Shown in pieces: positions 1 to 8,855 of a stretch of DNA of 64,000 nt. The stretch is from CAYUMU01 sp964445985 (GTDB lineage Bacteria > Planctomycetota > Planctomycetia > Pirellulales > S012-138). Made by a program: the position numbers and the translations under genes. Each line of letters opens with the position of its first letter. The stretch's first letter is position 1. Where the stretch lies: assembly GCA_964445985.1 (NCBI GenBank), contig CAYUMU010000004.1, positions 1 through 64,000 on the forward strand. The letters are read 5' to 3'. Below the pieces are notes generated by a model. It had not been told where the DNA came from and ran no database searches. It saw only the letters and a program-made list of their open reading frames with translations.

Positions 1-314
1 TCCTCTTTCATAGAATCAGCTTGCGAGCGAATCGACCTACCATTATCACATCGCTCTCCACGCTCGCAAGCAGTGCCCGAACCGCCCTCGACTTGGCCCA
101 CGAAGTGGCACGCCCGACTCCGCCGCTCACTGCTTGCGGTCGTGGAGAGCGTGCTTCGCAGGCAATACGGATTCGACCGCAAGCAGTGGCACGCTGAATG
201 GAGTTGGCCAGATTGACGTTTCGCGCCAGTTCCTCGCTACCATCCCCCCAGACATTTGTGGATAGTGCATTGTCAACGGGCAGGGCGAAGGGCGGTCGCC
301 AGATGTTGAGATTA
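1..314. other. gene-free left end with an inverted repeat
   Basis: No convincing gene is visible here. Positions 52-75 and 128-151 form an inverted repeat of 24 bases with two mismatches (arm CGCTCTCCACG..GCAAGCAGTG). Part of the arm recurs in direct orientation at about 174-188. The segment lies downstream of the minus-strand WD40 gene, so it may include that operon's 3' end, but no stem followed by a T-tract is seen. Confidence 0.5.
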
Positions 315-1442
315 TTACCGAGTGAACTCCAGCAGGTGGATCGGCGTGTGATTGGCGACGTATTCGCCGTCTTTCAGTTGACGGCCGTTGCCGCCGGCGT
401 TGGGGCCGGTGGCGACGACAGCCAGCCGTTTGCCGGTGGGATCGAGCGCCAGGCTGTGGCAGTTGGTCAGGCCCTTGGCCTGGAAGAACGGCTTGTCTTC
501 GCCGATGGCAAAGAACGACAGCCGGCCATTGCCAGGCGTGCCGGCCGTGACTCCCAGCAGCACGTTCTCGGGCAGGAGAATCGCCTCTTGCAAGAAGCAC
601 TCGGTTTTGGCCCCGAACACGAGGGTGTGCTCGTTCTTGGCCGTCTTCCAATCGAACAGCAGGGCTTTGGGTTCGCCTTGCACCGTGCCGCCGCCCGAGG
701 GCACGGTTCCGCCGGCCACCAGGGTTTTGCCGGCCGGGTCGAAGGACAGGCACCGCACGCCGCCCACGTCTTGCAGACGGGAAAGCGAGTAGAACACGGC
801 GGCGTTAAAGGCGCGCACTTGTTTGCCGGTTTGGAGATCCCACTGGGCAATCTGGCCGAGCAAATCGCCGGAGACGAGCGCGAGTTCGCTGGGGTGGAAC
901 GCCAGGCTGAACACCTCGTGCTGGCTGGCGGCGATGTCCCAGAGCTGTTTGCCGTCGGCCGTTTGCCACACGCGAACGCGGCCATCGTTGCCGCAGGTGG
1001 CCAGCAGGTCGCCGGCGGGACTGATGGCCAGGCCTTGAATCCAGCCGTCGTGGGCGGCGGCCACTTCCCAGAGGGTTTTCGACGCTTCTTCCAGGCAATT
1101 CCAAGCTTGCAGCTTACCCCAGGAATCGACGGAGTACGCGATGGGTTGCGAAGGATGGCAGGCAATGCCAGTGACCCAGCCGCTGTGGCCGAGGACCGGT
1201 GTTAAGGCCGGCAGCTCGGGGCCGACCGGCGCCGGGGGCTTTTTCTTGGGCTCTTCCAAGGGCGGGGCTTCTATCGGGCCGTCGGCCGGGGAGAGATCCC
1301 AACGATAGACTTTGCCATCGAAACCGCCGGCCAACAAACGCTTGCCTTGGGCGCCGAAGCGGACCACCAGCATTTGGCGCTGGTCTACCTTGAGCACCTG
1401 CAGGGGCTGGGGCTCGAATTGCTTGATGAGTTCTTCGTTCAC
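315..1442 (-). CDS. WD40-repeat protein
   Basis: A 375-residue protein made almost entirely of WD40-type blades, with recurring patterns such as GHSGWVTGIACHP, AHDGWIQGLAISPAGDLLAT and GNDGRVRVWQ. These predict a beta-propeller that binds protein or peptide partners; no enzymatic motif is seen. No signal peptide is obvious. It starts with GTG at 1442, and this GTGA overlaps the TGA stop of the DUF1501 gene upstream, so the two are probably translationally coupled. WD40 genes trailing DUF1501 and DUF1549/1553 genes are a familiar planctomycete arrangement. The precise partner and role are unknown. Confidence 0.85.
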   Translation of the reverse strand: MNEELIKQFEPQPLQVLKVDQRQMLVVRFGAQGKRLLAGGFDGKVYRWDLSPADGPIEAPPLEEPKKKPPAPVGPELPALTPVLGHSGWVTGIACHPSQPIAYSVDSWGKLQAWNCLEEASKTLWEVAAAHDGWIQGLAISPAGDLLATCGNDGRVRVWQTADGKQLWDIAASQHEVFSLAFHPSELALVSGDLLGQIAQWDLQTGKQVRAFNAAVFYSLSRLQDVGGVRCLSFDPAGKTLVAGGTVPSGGGTVQGEPKALLFDWKTAKNEHTLVFGAKTECFLQEAILLPENVLLGVTAGTPGNGRLSFFAIGEDKPFFQAKGLTNCHSLALDPTGKRLAVVATGPNAGGNGRQLKDGEYVANHTPIHLLEFTR

Positions 1443-2728
1443 GCCAGCACCTCTTTGATTTCATGGCAATCGTCGTGGGCAATCGGCAGCGGTTGACCGG
1501 CGTTGTCGTATTCCACGCGGTGGGGATCGATGCCCAGGGCGTGGAACCAGGTGTGGAACAAATGGCCGATGTCGTGTTCTTCGGAATCGACAAACGTGCC
1601 GAGGTCGTTGGTCTTGCCGACCACCACGCCTTTGTTGAGACCGCAGCCGCCCATCACCACGCTCCAGGCCTCGGGCCAGTGATCGCGGCCAATGTGGCCA
1701 TTGATGCGGGGCGTGCGGCCGAATTCCGACATCATGACCAGCAGCGTATTCTCCCACATGCCGCGGTCCACCAGGTCATCGACCATGGCGGCCAAGGCCT
1801 GATCGACCTTGGGCATGAGTGTTTGGTGACCGTTGAAGTTGTCGCCGTGCGTATCCCAGCCGTAGGAATTTACTTTGACGAAGGTCACGCCGGCCTCGGC
1901 AAAGCGGCGGCCAATCAGCATGTGCCGGCCAAACTCGGTGCGACCGTAACGGTCCCAGTCTTTGTCGGGCACCTGGGATTCGTCGAACAGGTCCATGCGG
2001 GCCATCAGGGCCGAGGCCATGTCGTACACGTAGCTGTTGGCGTCGTTGGACTCGGGCCGGTGATGCTGGGCGTAACGCTCGTTGAGCTTGCGGCGAAGTT
2101 CGTTGCGCTCCTGGTCGTCTTGGGGCGAGAGCTCTTCGTGACGGAGCAAGTTCTCGGGCGGTTTGCCGTCGCCCAGGGCCAGGGCGCCGTACTTGGCGCC
2201 CAGGAAACCAGCATCTTGGTTGATGAAGCCGCTGCTGCCGGGCTTGACCCACAAGTAGGGAGGCAGCCCACTGGAGCCGGCGCCGATGAGCTTGGCCACG
2301 GCCGACCCAAAGTAGGGATACGTGACGCCGCGGTTTTTGGGGTCGCCCCGCTGGATGCGGGCCACGCCTGCCGAATGCGAGTTATCCTTGGTGCACACGC
2401 TACGAACGAGCGACATGTGATGCATGCGCTTGGCCATTTCTGGCAGAAGTTCGCTGATGTGCAGGCCAGGCACGCTGGTGGGAATGGCTCGGAAGGGACC
2501 GCCGAAGAGGGTGTTGGGCTTGGGGTCCCAGCTTTCGAGCTGGCTCATGCCGCCATCGAGCCAGACGAAGACGACCTGTTTTTGTTGTTTTTTGAGCTCG
2601 CTCGCCAGCACGGGCTGAAGCAACGAACCGAGCCCCACGCCCGCCGCGGCCGCGCCTGCGATTCCGCCAAGCATCGTGCGTCGCGAGAAGCGATGTTCCC
2701 ACGGTTTGCAAAGCTGAGATTGATTCAT
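1439..2728 (-). CDS. DUF1501 (sulfatase-like fold) protein, Tat-exported
   Basis: A 429-residue protein of the DUF1501 family, distantly related to the alkaline phosphatase/sulfatase fold. The N-terminus carries a twin-arginine signal (FSRRTMLGG followed by an Ala/Gly-rich hydrophobic stretch), predicting export as a folded protein. Family hallmarks seen are VWLDGGMSQLESWDPK near residue 55, a WDTHGDN motif, MMSEFGRTPRI and GRDHWPEAWS in the second half. Only 16 bases separate it from the DUF1549/1553 gene upstream, and it overlaps the WD40 gene downstream by four bases, so all three form an operon. Enzymatic activity is not established for the family. The function of the three-gene module is unproven, although planctomycetes carry many copies. 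Confidence 0.9.
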   Translation of the reverse strand: MNQSQLCKPWEHRFSRRTMLGGIAGAAAAGVGLGSLLQPVLASELKKQQKQVVFVWLDGGMSQLESWDPKPNTLFGGPFRAIPTSVPGLHISELLPEMAKRMHHMSLVRSVCTKDNSHSAGVARIQRGDPKNRGVTYPYFGSAVAKLIGAGSSGLPPYLWVKPGSSGFINQDAGFLGAKYGALALGDGKPPENLLRHEELSPQDDQERNELRRKLNERYAQHHRPESNDANSYVYDMASALMARMDLFDESQVPDKDWDRYGRTEFGRHMLIGRRFAEAGVTFVKVNSYGWDTHGDNFNGHQTLMPKVDQALAAMVDDLVDRGMWENTLLVMMSEFGRTPRINGHIGRDHWPEAWSVVMGGCGLNKGVVVGKTNDLGTFVDSEEHDIGHLFHTWFHALGIDPHRVEYDNAGQPLPIAHDDCHEIKEVLA

Positions 2729-2744
2729 GGTAGTGCCATGCGGA

Positions 2745-4460
2745 TTAATGGTTCAAACAAAACTCGCTGGAGCTGAGCAGAGCCCAGGCCAGGTTTTGCA
2801 GGGCTTGTTCACGGTTGTCGGTGCGGCGAGCCAGATATTCGGTGGCCAGGGCGTAGTCATCGTCGCTGGGTTTGCGGCTCAACACCGAAAGGTACAGCAA
2901 CTCGGCGGCCGCTCGATCGTCTTTGAGCTTCAGCAGCCGGTCGGTGAGGTTGCCGGGCCGGGGTTTGAGCAGGCCTAACACCAGGTCGTCGTTGGAGAGA
3001 AACAGGGCCGCCTTGACCGACGGCTTGAATTCCACCTCGGGCTCCATCGGCGGGTTGGCGAATGCCGATTCAAACTTGGCTTTCACTTCGCTGAGTTTGG
3101 GCAGGCTCACCTTGGACGTGGCTGGAGCACTCTCGGACGACTTGGCATCCGCGGGTGTTCCGATACCTTCGATGGCCGCCAGGTTGTCCGTGGCCTGGAG
3201 CACGCTCCAAGTGAGCTGCTCGGCGGAAAGTGGCTTTTCCATCGCCACCAGGAACGATTGCGGCGGGGCGGGGGCTTGCTCGGGCAGCAGGCTGCTGCGC
3301 TGGTAGGTTTTGCTGAGCAACAGCTCGCGGAGGAACCACTGCATGTTGTAATCGTGGGCGGCCAGTTCGTCGGCCAGCAGGCGCAGCAGTTCGGGGTGCG
3401 AGGCGGGGTTGTCGGAGTGCGACAGATCGAGCGGCTCGACGAGTCCGCGGCCCATGGCCACCCACCACAGGCGGTTGGCGGCGTTGAGGCGGAAGTTGGC
3501 GCTTTGCGGGGCCTGTTCGGCCAGAATTTGGCGAGGGCTGAACTTGGGCACGCCGGGGTGGCGGGTCTTTTTGTCGGGCGGCAGCAGGTACTCTTCGCCC
3601 TTGGGAAAGCTGGGGAGCGATACTTCTTCCAACCCTGGCACGCGCGGCCCGATGCTCATGGGCACCTGGTCGAATACCGAGGAGAAATCGAGCTTGCTGG
3701 CGAGCAGGTTCTCGGCGAGCACGGTGCGCGTGCCGTCTTTGCGATTGAAGGTGCTGGAAGTGAGCAAGTACAAGCCCTTGTAGTCGGCCTGCTTGTAATC
3801 ATCGATGAACAGGTGGTTATGGCAGTTGGCGCATTGCAAATCCACGCCAAAGAACAGCCGGCCGACGTCGCGCGTGAGGGCGTCGTAATCGACCGGGTTT
3901 TGGCCGTAGTTTTCCAGCCGCTTGGTGTAGAAGAAATCGGAACCCAGCAGGCTGGCGTCGTCGCCGGGGTTGCCGGCCAGGATTTCTTGGGCCAGGCGAT
4001 CCCAGGGTTTGTTGGCGGCGAACGAAGTTTCGAGGTACTTGTCCCACTCGGGGCTGGAGCCGCGGCGTTCGAGCAGCATCACGTTGAAGTGCTCTCGCAT
4101 CCGACGCGCGTAGCGGGGGCCGGCCAAGAGCTTGTCGATCAGCTGTTCGCGTTTATTAGCAGCCGAGTCGTCGAGGAAAGCCCGAGCTTCGTCGGCCGTG
4201 GGGATGCAACCGGTGAGGTCGAGATAGATCCGCCGGACAAACTCGGCATCGTCGGCAATGCGGGGAGGCGTTTTGGCCGCGGTGGGGGCCAGCTCGGGCA
4301 GCGCCTGTTCAATGGCCGCATCGATTTGGGCATGTAGCGGGGCCGCGGCCTGGGCTGGCGACACGAGCACCAAGCCAGCAACGATAGCAACAAGCCCCAT
4401 GAGGGGGCGCGCCAGGTTGACCCCATGGCGATCCGAACCCCAAGGCAGGCGGCAAGGCAT
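2745..4460 (-). CDS. DUF1549 and DUF1553 domain protein with CxxCH motif
   Basis: About 571 residues from the chosen ATG at 4460, which has GGAG about eight bases upstream; the frame stays open to 4520. The start is followed by a hydrophobic export segment (MGLVAIVAGLVLVSP). The N-terminal half is DUF1549: it begins with FVRRIYLDLTGCIPT and contains LQCANCHNH, a CxxCH that could bind haem c covalently. The C-terminal half is DUF1553, with NRLWWVAMGRGLVEP and LLSKTYQRSS followed by the late VLSRKPSDDD region. It is the first gene of the operon with DUF1501 and WD40. A redox or surface role is often suggested for the module but is not proven. At under 600 residues it is shorter than many family members. 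Confidence 0.85.
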   Translation of the reverse strand: MPCRLPWGSDRHGVNLARPLMGLVAIVAGLVLVSPAQAAAPLHAQIDAAIEQALPELAPTAAKTPPRIADDAEFVRRIYLDLTGCIPTADEARAFLDDSAANKREQLIDKLLAGPRYARRMREHFNVMLLERRGSSPEWDKYLETSFAANKPWDRLAQEILAGNPGDDASLLGSDFFYTKRLENYGQNPVDYDALTRDVGRLFFGVDLQCANCHNHLFIDDYKQADYKGLYLLTSSTFNRKDGTRTVLAENLLASKLDFSSVFDQVPMSIGPRVPGLEEVSLPSFPKGEEYLLPPDKKTRHPGVPKFSPRQILAEQAPQSANFRLNAANRLWWVAMGRGLVEPLDLSHSDNPASHPELLRLLADELAAHDYNMQWFLRELLLSKTYQRSSLLPEQAPAPPQSFLVAMEKPLSAEQLTWSVLQATDNLAAIEGIGTPADAKSSESAPATSKVSLPKLSEVKAKFESAFANPPMEPEVEFKPSVKAALFLSNDDLVLGLLKPRPGNLTDRLLKLKDDRAAAELLYLSVLSRKPSDDDYALATEYLARRTDNREQALQNLAWALLSSSEFCLNH

Positions 4461-4604
4461 GCGAAACTCCAGGCGGGAAATAATTGCAGGCGGGTGTGGA
4501 TGTAAGTATCTTAGCAGCATCTATTGATGGAACCAAAACGTATTTTGGTTACGAATTTTGCCTGGTTCCGCGGGCGCATGGCGCCGGCGGTTTGAGCAGC
4601 TTTC

Positions 4605-4630
4605 GCTTACCAACCGCCAGGTTGGTAAGC
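4605..4630. promoter_or_regulatory. perfect 10-bp palindrome before the Gfo/Idh gene
   Basis: GCTTACCAAC at 4605-4614 and its exact reverse complement GTTGGTAAGC at 4621-4630 are separated by CGCCAG. The element lies in the divergent intergenic region, 42 bases before the oxidoreductase start. There is no T-tract after it, so an operator or a 5'-leader hairpin is more likely than a terminator. Both readings are inference. Confidence 0.45.
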
Positions 4631-4672
4631 CTTTGGCCAGTTTGACTCATCGCGATCTTTGGAGTTCCCGCT

Positions 4673-5965
4673 ATGACCGTGAATCGCCGCCAATTCATGC
4701 AAGACGCTGCTCGCACCACGGCCTTGGCCGGCGCCGCGCTCACGTTCGCCCGGGCTTCCAAAGCCGAGGAACGATCGGCCAATGAAGCCATTGTGGTGGG
4801 CGTGATGGGAGTGAATGGCCGCGGTTCGGCCCTGACCCGTGTGTTTGCTAGCAACCCCGGCGCCCGAATTGGCTACATTTGCGACGTGGACGAACGCGCC
4901 TCGGCCAAAGCTGCCAAAATTGTGACCGATTTAGGGCACGCCGAGCCCCAGCAAGTGGTCGACTTCCGCAAGATTCTCGACGACAAATCGGTGGACGTGC
5001 TGGTTTGTGCGGCCCCCAATCACTGGCACGGGCCGGCCACCATTCTCGGTTGCGCCGCTGGCAAGCACGTGTATGTGGAAAAGCCGTGCTGCCACAATCC
5101 TCGCGAAGGCGAAATGATGGTGGAGATTGCCCGCAAGAATCGTCGGGTGGTCAACATGGGCAATCAGCGCCGCAGCGCCCCGATGATTCGGCAGGGCATT
5201 GAAGAATTGCACAACGGCGCGATTGGCGACGTGCACTACTCGCGGAGCTGGTACGCCAACATTCGCGATACCATCGGCAAGGGGAAAGATGTTTCGGTAC
5301 CCAGCTATTTGAACTACGACCTGTGGCAGGGCCCCGCCCCGGAGAAGCCCTACGTGGATAACCTAGTGCATTACAACTGGCACTGGCGTTGGCACTGGGG
5401 TAATGGCGAGCTGGGCAACAACGGCATTCACGCCTTGGACCTCTGCCGCTGGGGATTGGATGTGGATTACCCCACGCAGGTCACCTCCAGCGGCGGCCGG
5501 TACTTTTTTGAAGACGACCAGCAAACGCCCGACACGCACGTGGCCATCTTCAAGTACCCCGACGGCAAGTCGATCATGTGGGAAGGCCTGAGCTGCAACC
5601 GCCAAGGCTACGAGCGAACCGGGTTCGGCGCTACGTTCCACGGCCAAAACGGCACGATGGTGTTGCAAAATGGCGGCTACGCTATCTACGACAAGGCCAA
5701 CAAGCTGGTCAAAGAAGAGAAAGGCGCCGAGCCCAACGAAACGCATATCGACAACTTCTTGCAATGCGTGCGGTCGGGCGACCAACCCAACTCCGATATC
5801 GAAGGCGCTTACAAGAGCACCCTGATGTGCCACCTGGGCAACATCTCTTACCGAGTTGGCCGCACGCTGAACTGCGACGCCAGCAACGGCCATATCAAGG
5901 ACGATGAAGAGGCCATGCAATACTGGGGACGCGAGTACCGGCCGGGTTGGGAGCCCAAGGTGTAA
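4673..5965 (+). CDS. Gfo/Idh/MocA family oxidoreductase, Tat-exported
   Basis: A 430-residue member of the Gfo/Idh/MocA NAD(P)-dependent oxidoreductase family, acting on sugars or sugar derivatives. The N-terminus has a twin-arginine-type signal (NRRQFMQDAARTTALAGAAL), so it is probably exported with its cofactor. The Rossmann segment contains VVGVMGVNGRGSALTRVF and ICDVDERA. The family motif VEKPCCHNPREGE holds the EKP Lys, and QRRSAPM and NNGIHALDLCRWGLDV follow in the substrate domain. GGAG lies eight bases before the ATG. It stands alone, divergent from the DUF1549 operon and downstream of a perfect palindrome. The substrate cannot be read from sequence. Confidence 0.9.
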   Translation: MTVNRRQFMQDAARTTALAGAALTFARASKAEERSANEAIVVGVMGVNGRGSALTRVFASNPGARIGYICDVDERASAKAAKIVTDLGHAEPQQVVDFRKILDDKSVDVLVCAAPNHWHGPATILGCAAGKHVYVEKPCCHNPREGEMMVEIARKNRRVVNMGNQRRSAPMIRQGIEELHNGAIGDVHYSRSWYANIRDTIGKGKDVSVPSYLNYDLWQGPAPEKPYVDNLVHYNWHWRWHWGNGELGNNGIHALDLCRWGLDVDYPTQVTSSGGRYFFEDDQQTPDTHVAIFKYPDGKSIMWEGLSCNRQGYERTGFGATFHGQNGTMVLQNGGYAIYDKANKLVKEEKGAEPNETHIDNFLQCVRSGDQPNSDIEGAYKSTLMCHLGNISYRVGRTLNCDASNGHIKDDEEAMQYWGREYRPGWEPKV

Positions 5966-6041
5966 GCTGGCGCGATTGCGGTTTGATTGCGATCGTCGTC
6001 TCCGGCGGTGTCGCTGCGCTCAACCGCCAGCTACGCGCTGG

Positions 6042-6057
6042 AACCCCTATCGGGGTT
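6042..6057. terminator. short hairpin between convergent genes
   Basis: AACCCC and GGGGTT pair around the loop TATC. Just before it, GGCGGT and ACCGCC form a second weak inverted repeat at about 6004-6028. The site lies between the 3' ends of two convergent genes, where a bidirectional terminator is expected, but no U-tract follows on either strand. Confidence 0.35.
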
Positions 6058-6099
6058 AACAAAAGATGACTACTTCCGCACAAATCCGACCCCCATTGC

Positions 6100-7209
6100 C
6101 TAATAAACAAGCGGCAAGGGAACCACGCGGGCTTTGCCAAGCTGGGTATTCAGCTCCGTGCCCGGCGTGTTGAAAACCCGCCGCACGTAGGCCAATGCGA
6201 GTGGCGCATCAAGCCGTGGAGAATGCACCACCGACGTAATGCGGGCCACCGCTTTGCCGTCTTGCAGCAATTCGGCGCCGGTCTCGGGAAGGTCCGTGGT
6301 TTCTAACTGCAGGCCGCGGAGGGTTTGGTTCACGTGCCCTAGGGCATCGAGGCGGGCGATGGTTTCCTGGCCCAGGTAGCAGCCTTTCACAAAGCTGATC
6401 GCGAGGTCGTTGCGATCAAGTTCTTGCGGCAAGTTGCGATCGGAAAGGTCGATGCCGTACCAGGGCCAGCCGTATTCTACCCGCACCTGGTTCCAAGCGG
6501 TGTTGCCGACCGGTTGGGCCGCGGCCGGCTCGCCCGCGGCCGTGAGACGTTGCCAGAGGGCGAGGAGGTGTTCGCGGGGGCTGCTCAGCAAGAACCCGCC
6601 CCCAATCAGGCGGTGAATGTTGCGAATCCAAACCGGCCGGCTTTGCCAAACCACCTCGCGATGAGCGAGGTAACTCTCGGGCAGCGGCGTTTGCAGGCAG
6701 GCTTGCAGGTGCTCGGCAGCTTTCGGGCCGGCCACCAGCAACTCGGCCCAATCTTCGCTACGATCGGTGAGGGTTACGTCTTCCGTAATGTGATAGCGAT
6801 CGAGATGCGGCATGAGCACCGCTGCCTGGCCAGGGACCGTCTCCAGGATCAGCGATTGCGGCGTACAAAAGATCCATCCGAACCCGATCGTTTTGCCTTG
6901 CACGTTGGTGATGAAGGCTTCGGCCCCTTCGCCCGGTTGCAGTTTCTTGACGTGGGCCGTGGACAGATTGTGCAGGAACGAGTGGCGGTCGGCGCCGGTG
7001 ATTTCGATTTGAGTGGCGTGGGAAAAGTCGACCACGCCACAGCTCTGGGTGAGGGCCTGGTATTCCCCGGCCACGTTGCCAAAGCTTTGCGCAGCGCCGG
7101 GATGGGCGGATAACGGTAGCCCTTCTGACGGCGGGGAAATTAGCTGGCCGCCCGCGGCGGACAGGGCTTGGAACCAGTTGTGGCTGTGCATCGCTGGGGA
7201 GTTGGGCAT
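6100..7209 (-). CDS. ygfZ: YgfZ/GcvT-like tetrahydrofolate-binding protein
   Basis: A 369-residue protein of the YgfZ (IbaG/COG0354) family, related to the T-protein of glycine cleavage. It is thought to act with tetrahydrofolate in iron-sulfur cluster assembly or repair. The diagnostic motif KGCYLGQETIARLDALGHVN is present, holding the conserved Cys. The N-terminal aminomethyltransferase-like segment has CGVVDFSHATQIEITGADR and FLHNLSTAHVKKLQPGEG. The frame stays open far upstream to 7833, but homology begins at the ATG at 7209, so that start is used. The LarA-like gene lies 26 bases upstream on the same strand, so the two are probably cotranscribed. Confidence 0.85.
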   Translation of the reverse strand: MPNSPAMHSHNWFQALSAAGGQLISPPSEGLPLSAHPGAAQSFGNVAGEYQALTQSCGVVDFSHATQIEITGADRHSFLHNLSTAHVKKLQPGEGAEAFITNVQGKTIGFGWIFCTPQSLILETVPGQAAVLMPHLDRYHITEDVTLTDRSEDWAELLVAGPKAAEHLQACLQTPLPESYLAHREVVWQSRPVWIRNIHRLIGGGFLLSSPREHLLALWQRLTAAGEPAAAQPVGNTAWNQVRVEYGWPWYGIDLSDRNLPQELDRNDLAISFVKGCYLGQETIARLDALGHVNQTLRGLQLETTDLPETGAELLQDGKAVARITSVVHSPRLDAPLALAYVRRVFNTPGTELNTQLGKARVVPLPLVY

Positions 7210-7235
7210 GGCAAGCTTTCGAGGAACGCCGGCGA

Positions 7236-8483
7236 TTACGAATCGCCCAGCGAAGCGGCGGCGGCTTCGTCGATTGCCACGGTGGCAAACTGCGCCCCGG
7301 TTATCAGCATGCACGAAGCGTGGGCCTTTGCCAGGCGGGCAATTTCCGTGCTGTTCTCCACGTGCACCATGCCGAGATCTTCGACCAGTTCTTTGGTTAG
7401 CGAGCCCATCAGGCAGACTTGAGCCCGCTCCAACACGCGGGCCAGTTGCGCGGCCGGCACGGCGTCGTATTCCCGCAGGCGGCGGATTTGCGATAGCGCG
7501 GCGACGGGGTGTTCGCCGTGCACCAATTGCTGCACGCAAGGGCCGGGCGGTTCGTTCAGATCGCAGCAAATAACGATGGCGCCATCGGTGTCCACCGCCT
7601 CGCCGGCGGCTTCCACGGCCCTGCCAAAGTTCTCCCAGGTTTGCTCGCGAGCATCGCCTGTGACCGTGGCGACAACCAGGCTGGCCCGCCGGGTGGCCTT
7701 GACCTGCCAGGTTTCGCGATAGGCTTTGTCGGCAGCGGCGCTGGCGGCGGCGGCGCTGCCTGCCACCACGGCGGCAATGTGGTCTTGTTCGCCGGGGATC
7801 ACGCGGATCACAAATTGCACGCCCAGCAACCAACTGATTTCTTCGGCTTTGGCATGCGCCCGATCCAGGTGCCGCGTGGCCGAATTGGTGGTGTGATATC
7901 CTCGAAAGTGCTTTTGGGTTTGTCGATCAGAAAAGGTAGGGCAAACCGTGCCGGCTGGGCCATCGTAGCCGGGCGACTCCGGCGGTCGATGCCGGCCGAT
8001 CGGCACCACCAGGTCGGCCTCGATCAAATGCCGATTCAGGAGCACCGGCATGGCGTCTTGCGTGGACGTGAGAAAGGCCAGTTCTTCGGAATTCTCGGGA
8101 GCATGGACGGTGAATTGCACCTGTTCGGCAATCGGGCCGGGGAGAACTTCGCCCAGTTCGCTCGCCTGGACCGAAGGCCGCGGCTGCAGCACGCGAATAT
8201 CGGCTGCCTGCACGCCCGCGGCCGTAAGGCGGCTAATCACCGCCCCCACGATCGCGGCCGCCTGGGGAATATCGTCTTCCACTGCTAGCACCACTTGATC
8301 ACCCGGCACCACCGCCCTAGCCAAGGCGGGAAAATCGAGCGGATGCTCAAGCGCCTCGCAGGCGGTGGAGAAAACGTCCGCGGCCCCTGGATCCTGGGGA
8401 CCGGCAAACGCGCAGACCAAGGCGTCGGTGGGAAGCTCCAAGAGAAGCTGCCGGCCTGGCTGCCAGGGCAAGGAATACTGCAT
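7236..8483 (-). CDS. LarA-like (DUF2088) protein
   Basis: About 415 residues resembling the LarA/DUF2088 family, which includes nickel-pincer-dependent lactate racemase. Supporting features are an early PGDQVVLAVEDDIPQ segment, the ISRLTAAGVQAADIRVLQ helix-strand, ADLVVPIGRHRPPESPGYDG in place of the usual GRGTHRP-like loop, and the late MGSLTKELVEDLGMVHVENS. No larB/larC/larE cofactor genes are visible nearby. The Lys and His residues that hold the pincer in true LarA cannot be confirmed by eye, so racemase activity is uncertain. The ATG at 8483 is chosen over an earlier in-frame start at 8531 because similarity begins there. It is followed by ygfZ after 26 bases. Confidence 0.7.
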   Translation of the reverse strand: MQYSLPWQPGRQLLLELPTDALVCAFAGPQDPGAADVFSTACEALEHPLDFPALARAVVPGDQVVLAVEDDIPQAAAIVGAVISRLTAAGVQAADIRVLQPRPSVQASELGEVLPGPIAEQVQFTVHAPENSEELAFLTSTQDAMPVLLNRHLIEADLVVPIGRHRPPESPGYDGPAGTVCPTFSDRQTQKHFRGYHTTNSATRHLDRAHAKAEEISWLLGVQFVIRVIPGEQDHIAAVVAGSAAAASAAADKAYRETWQVKATRRASLVVATVTGDAREQTWENFGRAVEAAGEAVDTDGAIVICCDLNEPPGPCVQQLVHGEHPVAALSQIRRLREYDAVPAAQLARVLERAQVCLMGSLTKELVEDLGMVHVENSTEIARLAKAHASCMLITGAQFATVAIDEAAAASLGDS

Positions 8484-8648
8484 AAACGCTAACTCTCGAT
8501 CGGATAGGGCTTTGCGGCAATTGACCCGCAACGGTTTGGGGCGTCAAGGCCGGCAACCTCTGTCATCTTAGGGCCACCGTTCGCAAGTGGTCAAGAAAGT
8601 CGAGCTTTACCCAAGCGGCAACTTTTCAAATAATGCCCCGCGGAATGG

Positions 8649-8678
8649 GGCTGGCGAGCGGCGAAAAGCACGCCAGCC
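8649..8678. repeat. inverted repeat in a divergent promoter region
   Basis: GGCTGGCG at 8649-8656 pairs with CGCCAGCC at 8671-8678 around a 14-base loop. It sits in the 372-base gene-free region (8484-8855) between the divergent LarA-like and thioredoxin-lipoprotein genes. Nothing else recognisable was found in that gap apart from an AGGGA ribosome-binding site before 8856. Confidence 0.35.
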
Positions 8679-8855
8679 ATTTCCATTCTAAAACCAACGC
8701 ACCCCCTCTGCGATCGCGCTATTTTTCGCGGGAGGAGGGGGGCACGCGGAAAGAGCATTGACGCCGGGCTGCGAATCGTGCCTGCTGCCAGAGCAACGCG
8801 GCCCGTCAACTTTCGCGAACCATAACCAGCCACTCGCAGCAAATTAGGGAAAATC

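Noticed and set aside
1463..2776. A 437-codon plus-strand frame opposite the DUF1501 gene
   Set aside because: The opposite strand has clear DUF1501 motifs and a Tat signal. This frame has only Val/Ala/Gly-rich sequence.
7210..7833. N-terminal extension of the ygfZ frame upstream of 7209
   Set aside because: The extra 200 codons are Arg/Gly-rich, overlap the LarA-like coding region and have no similarity to YgfZ proteins.
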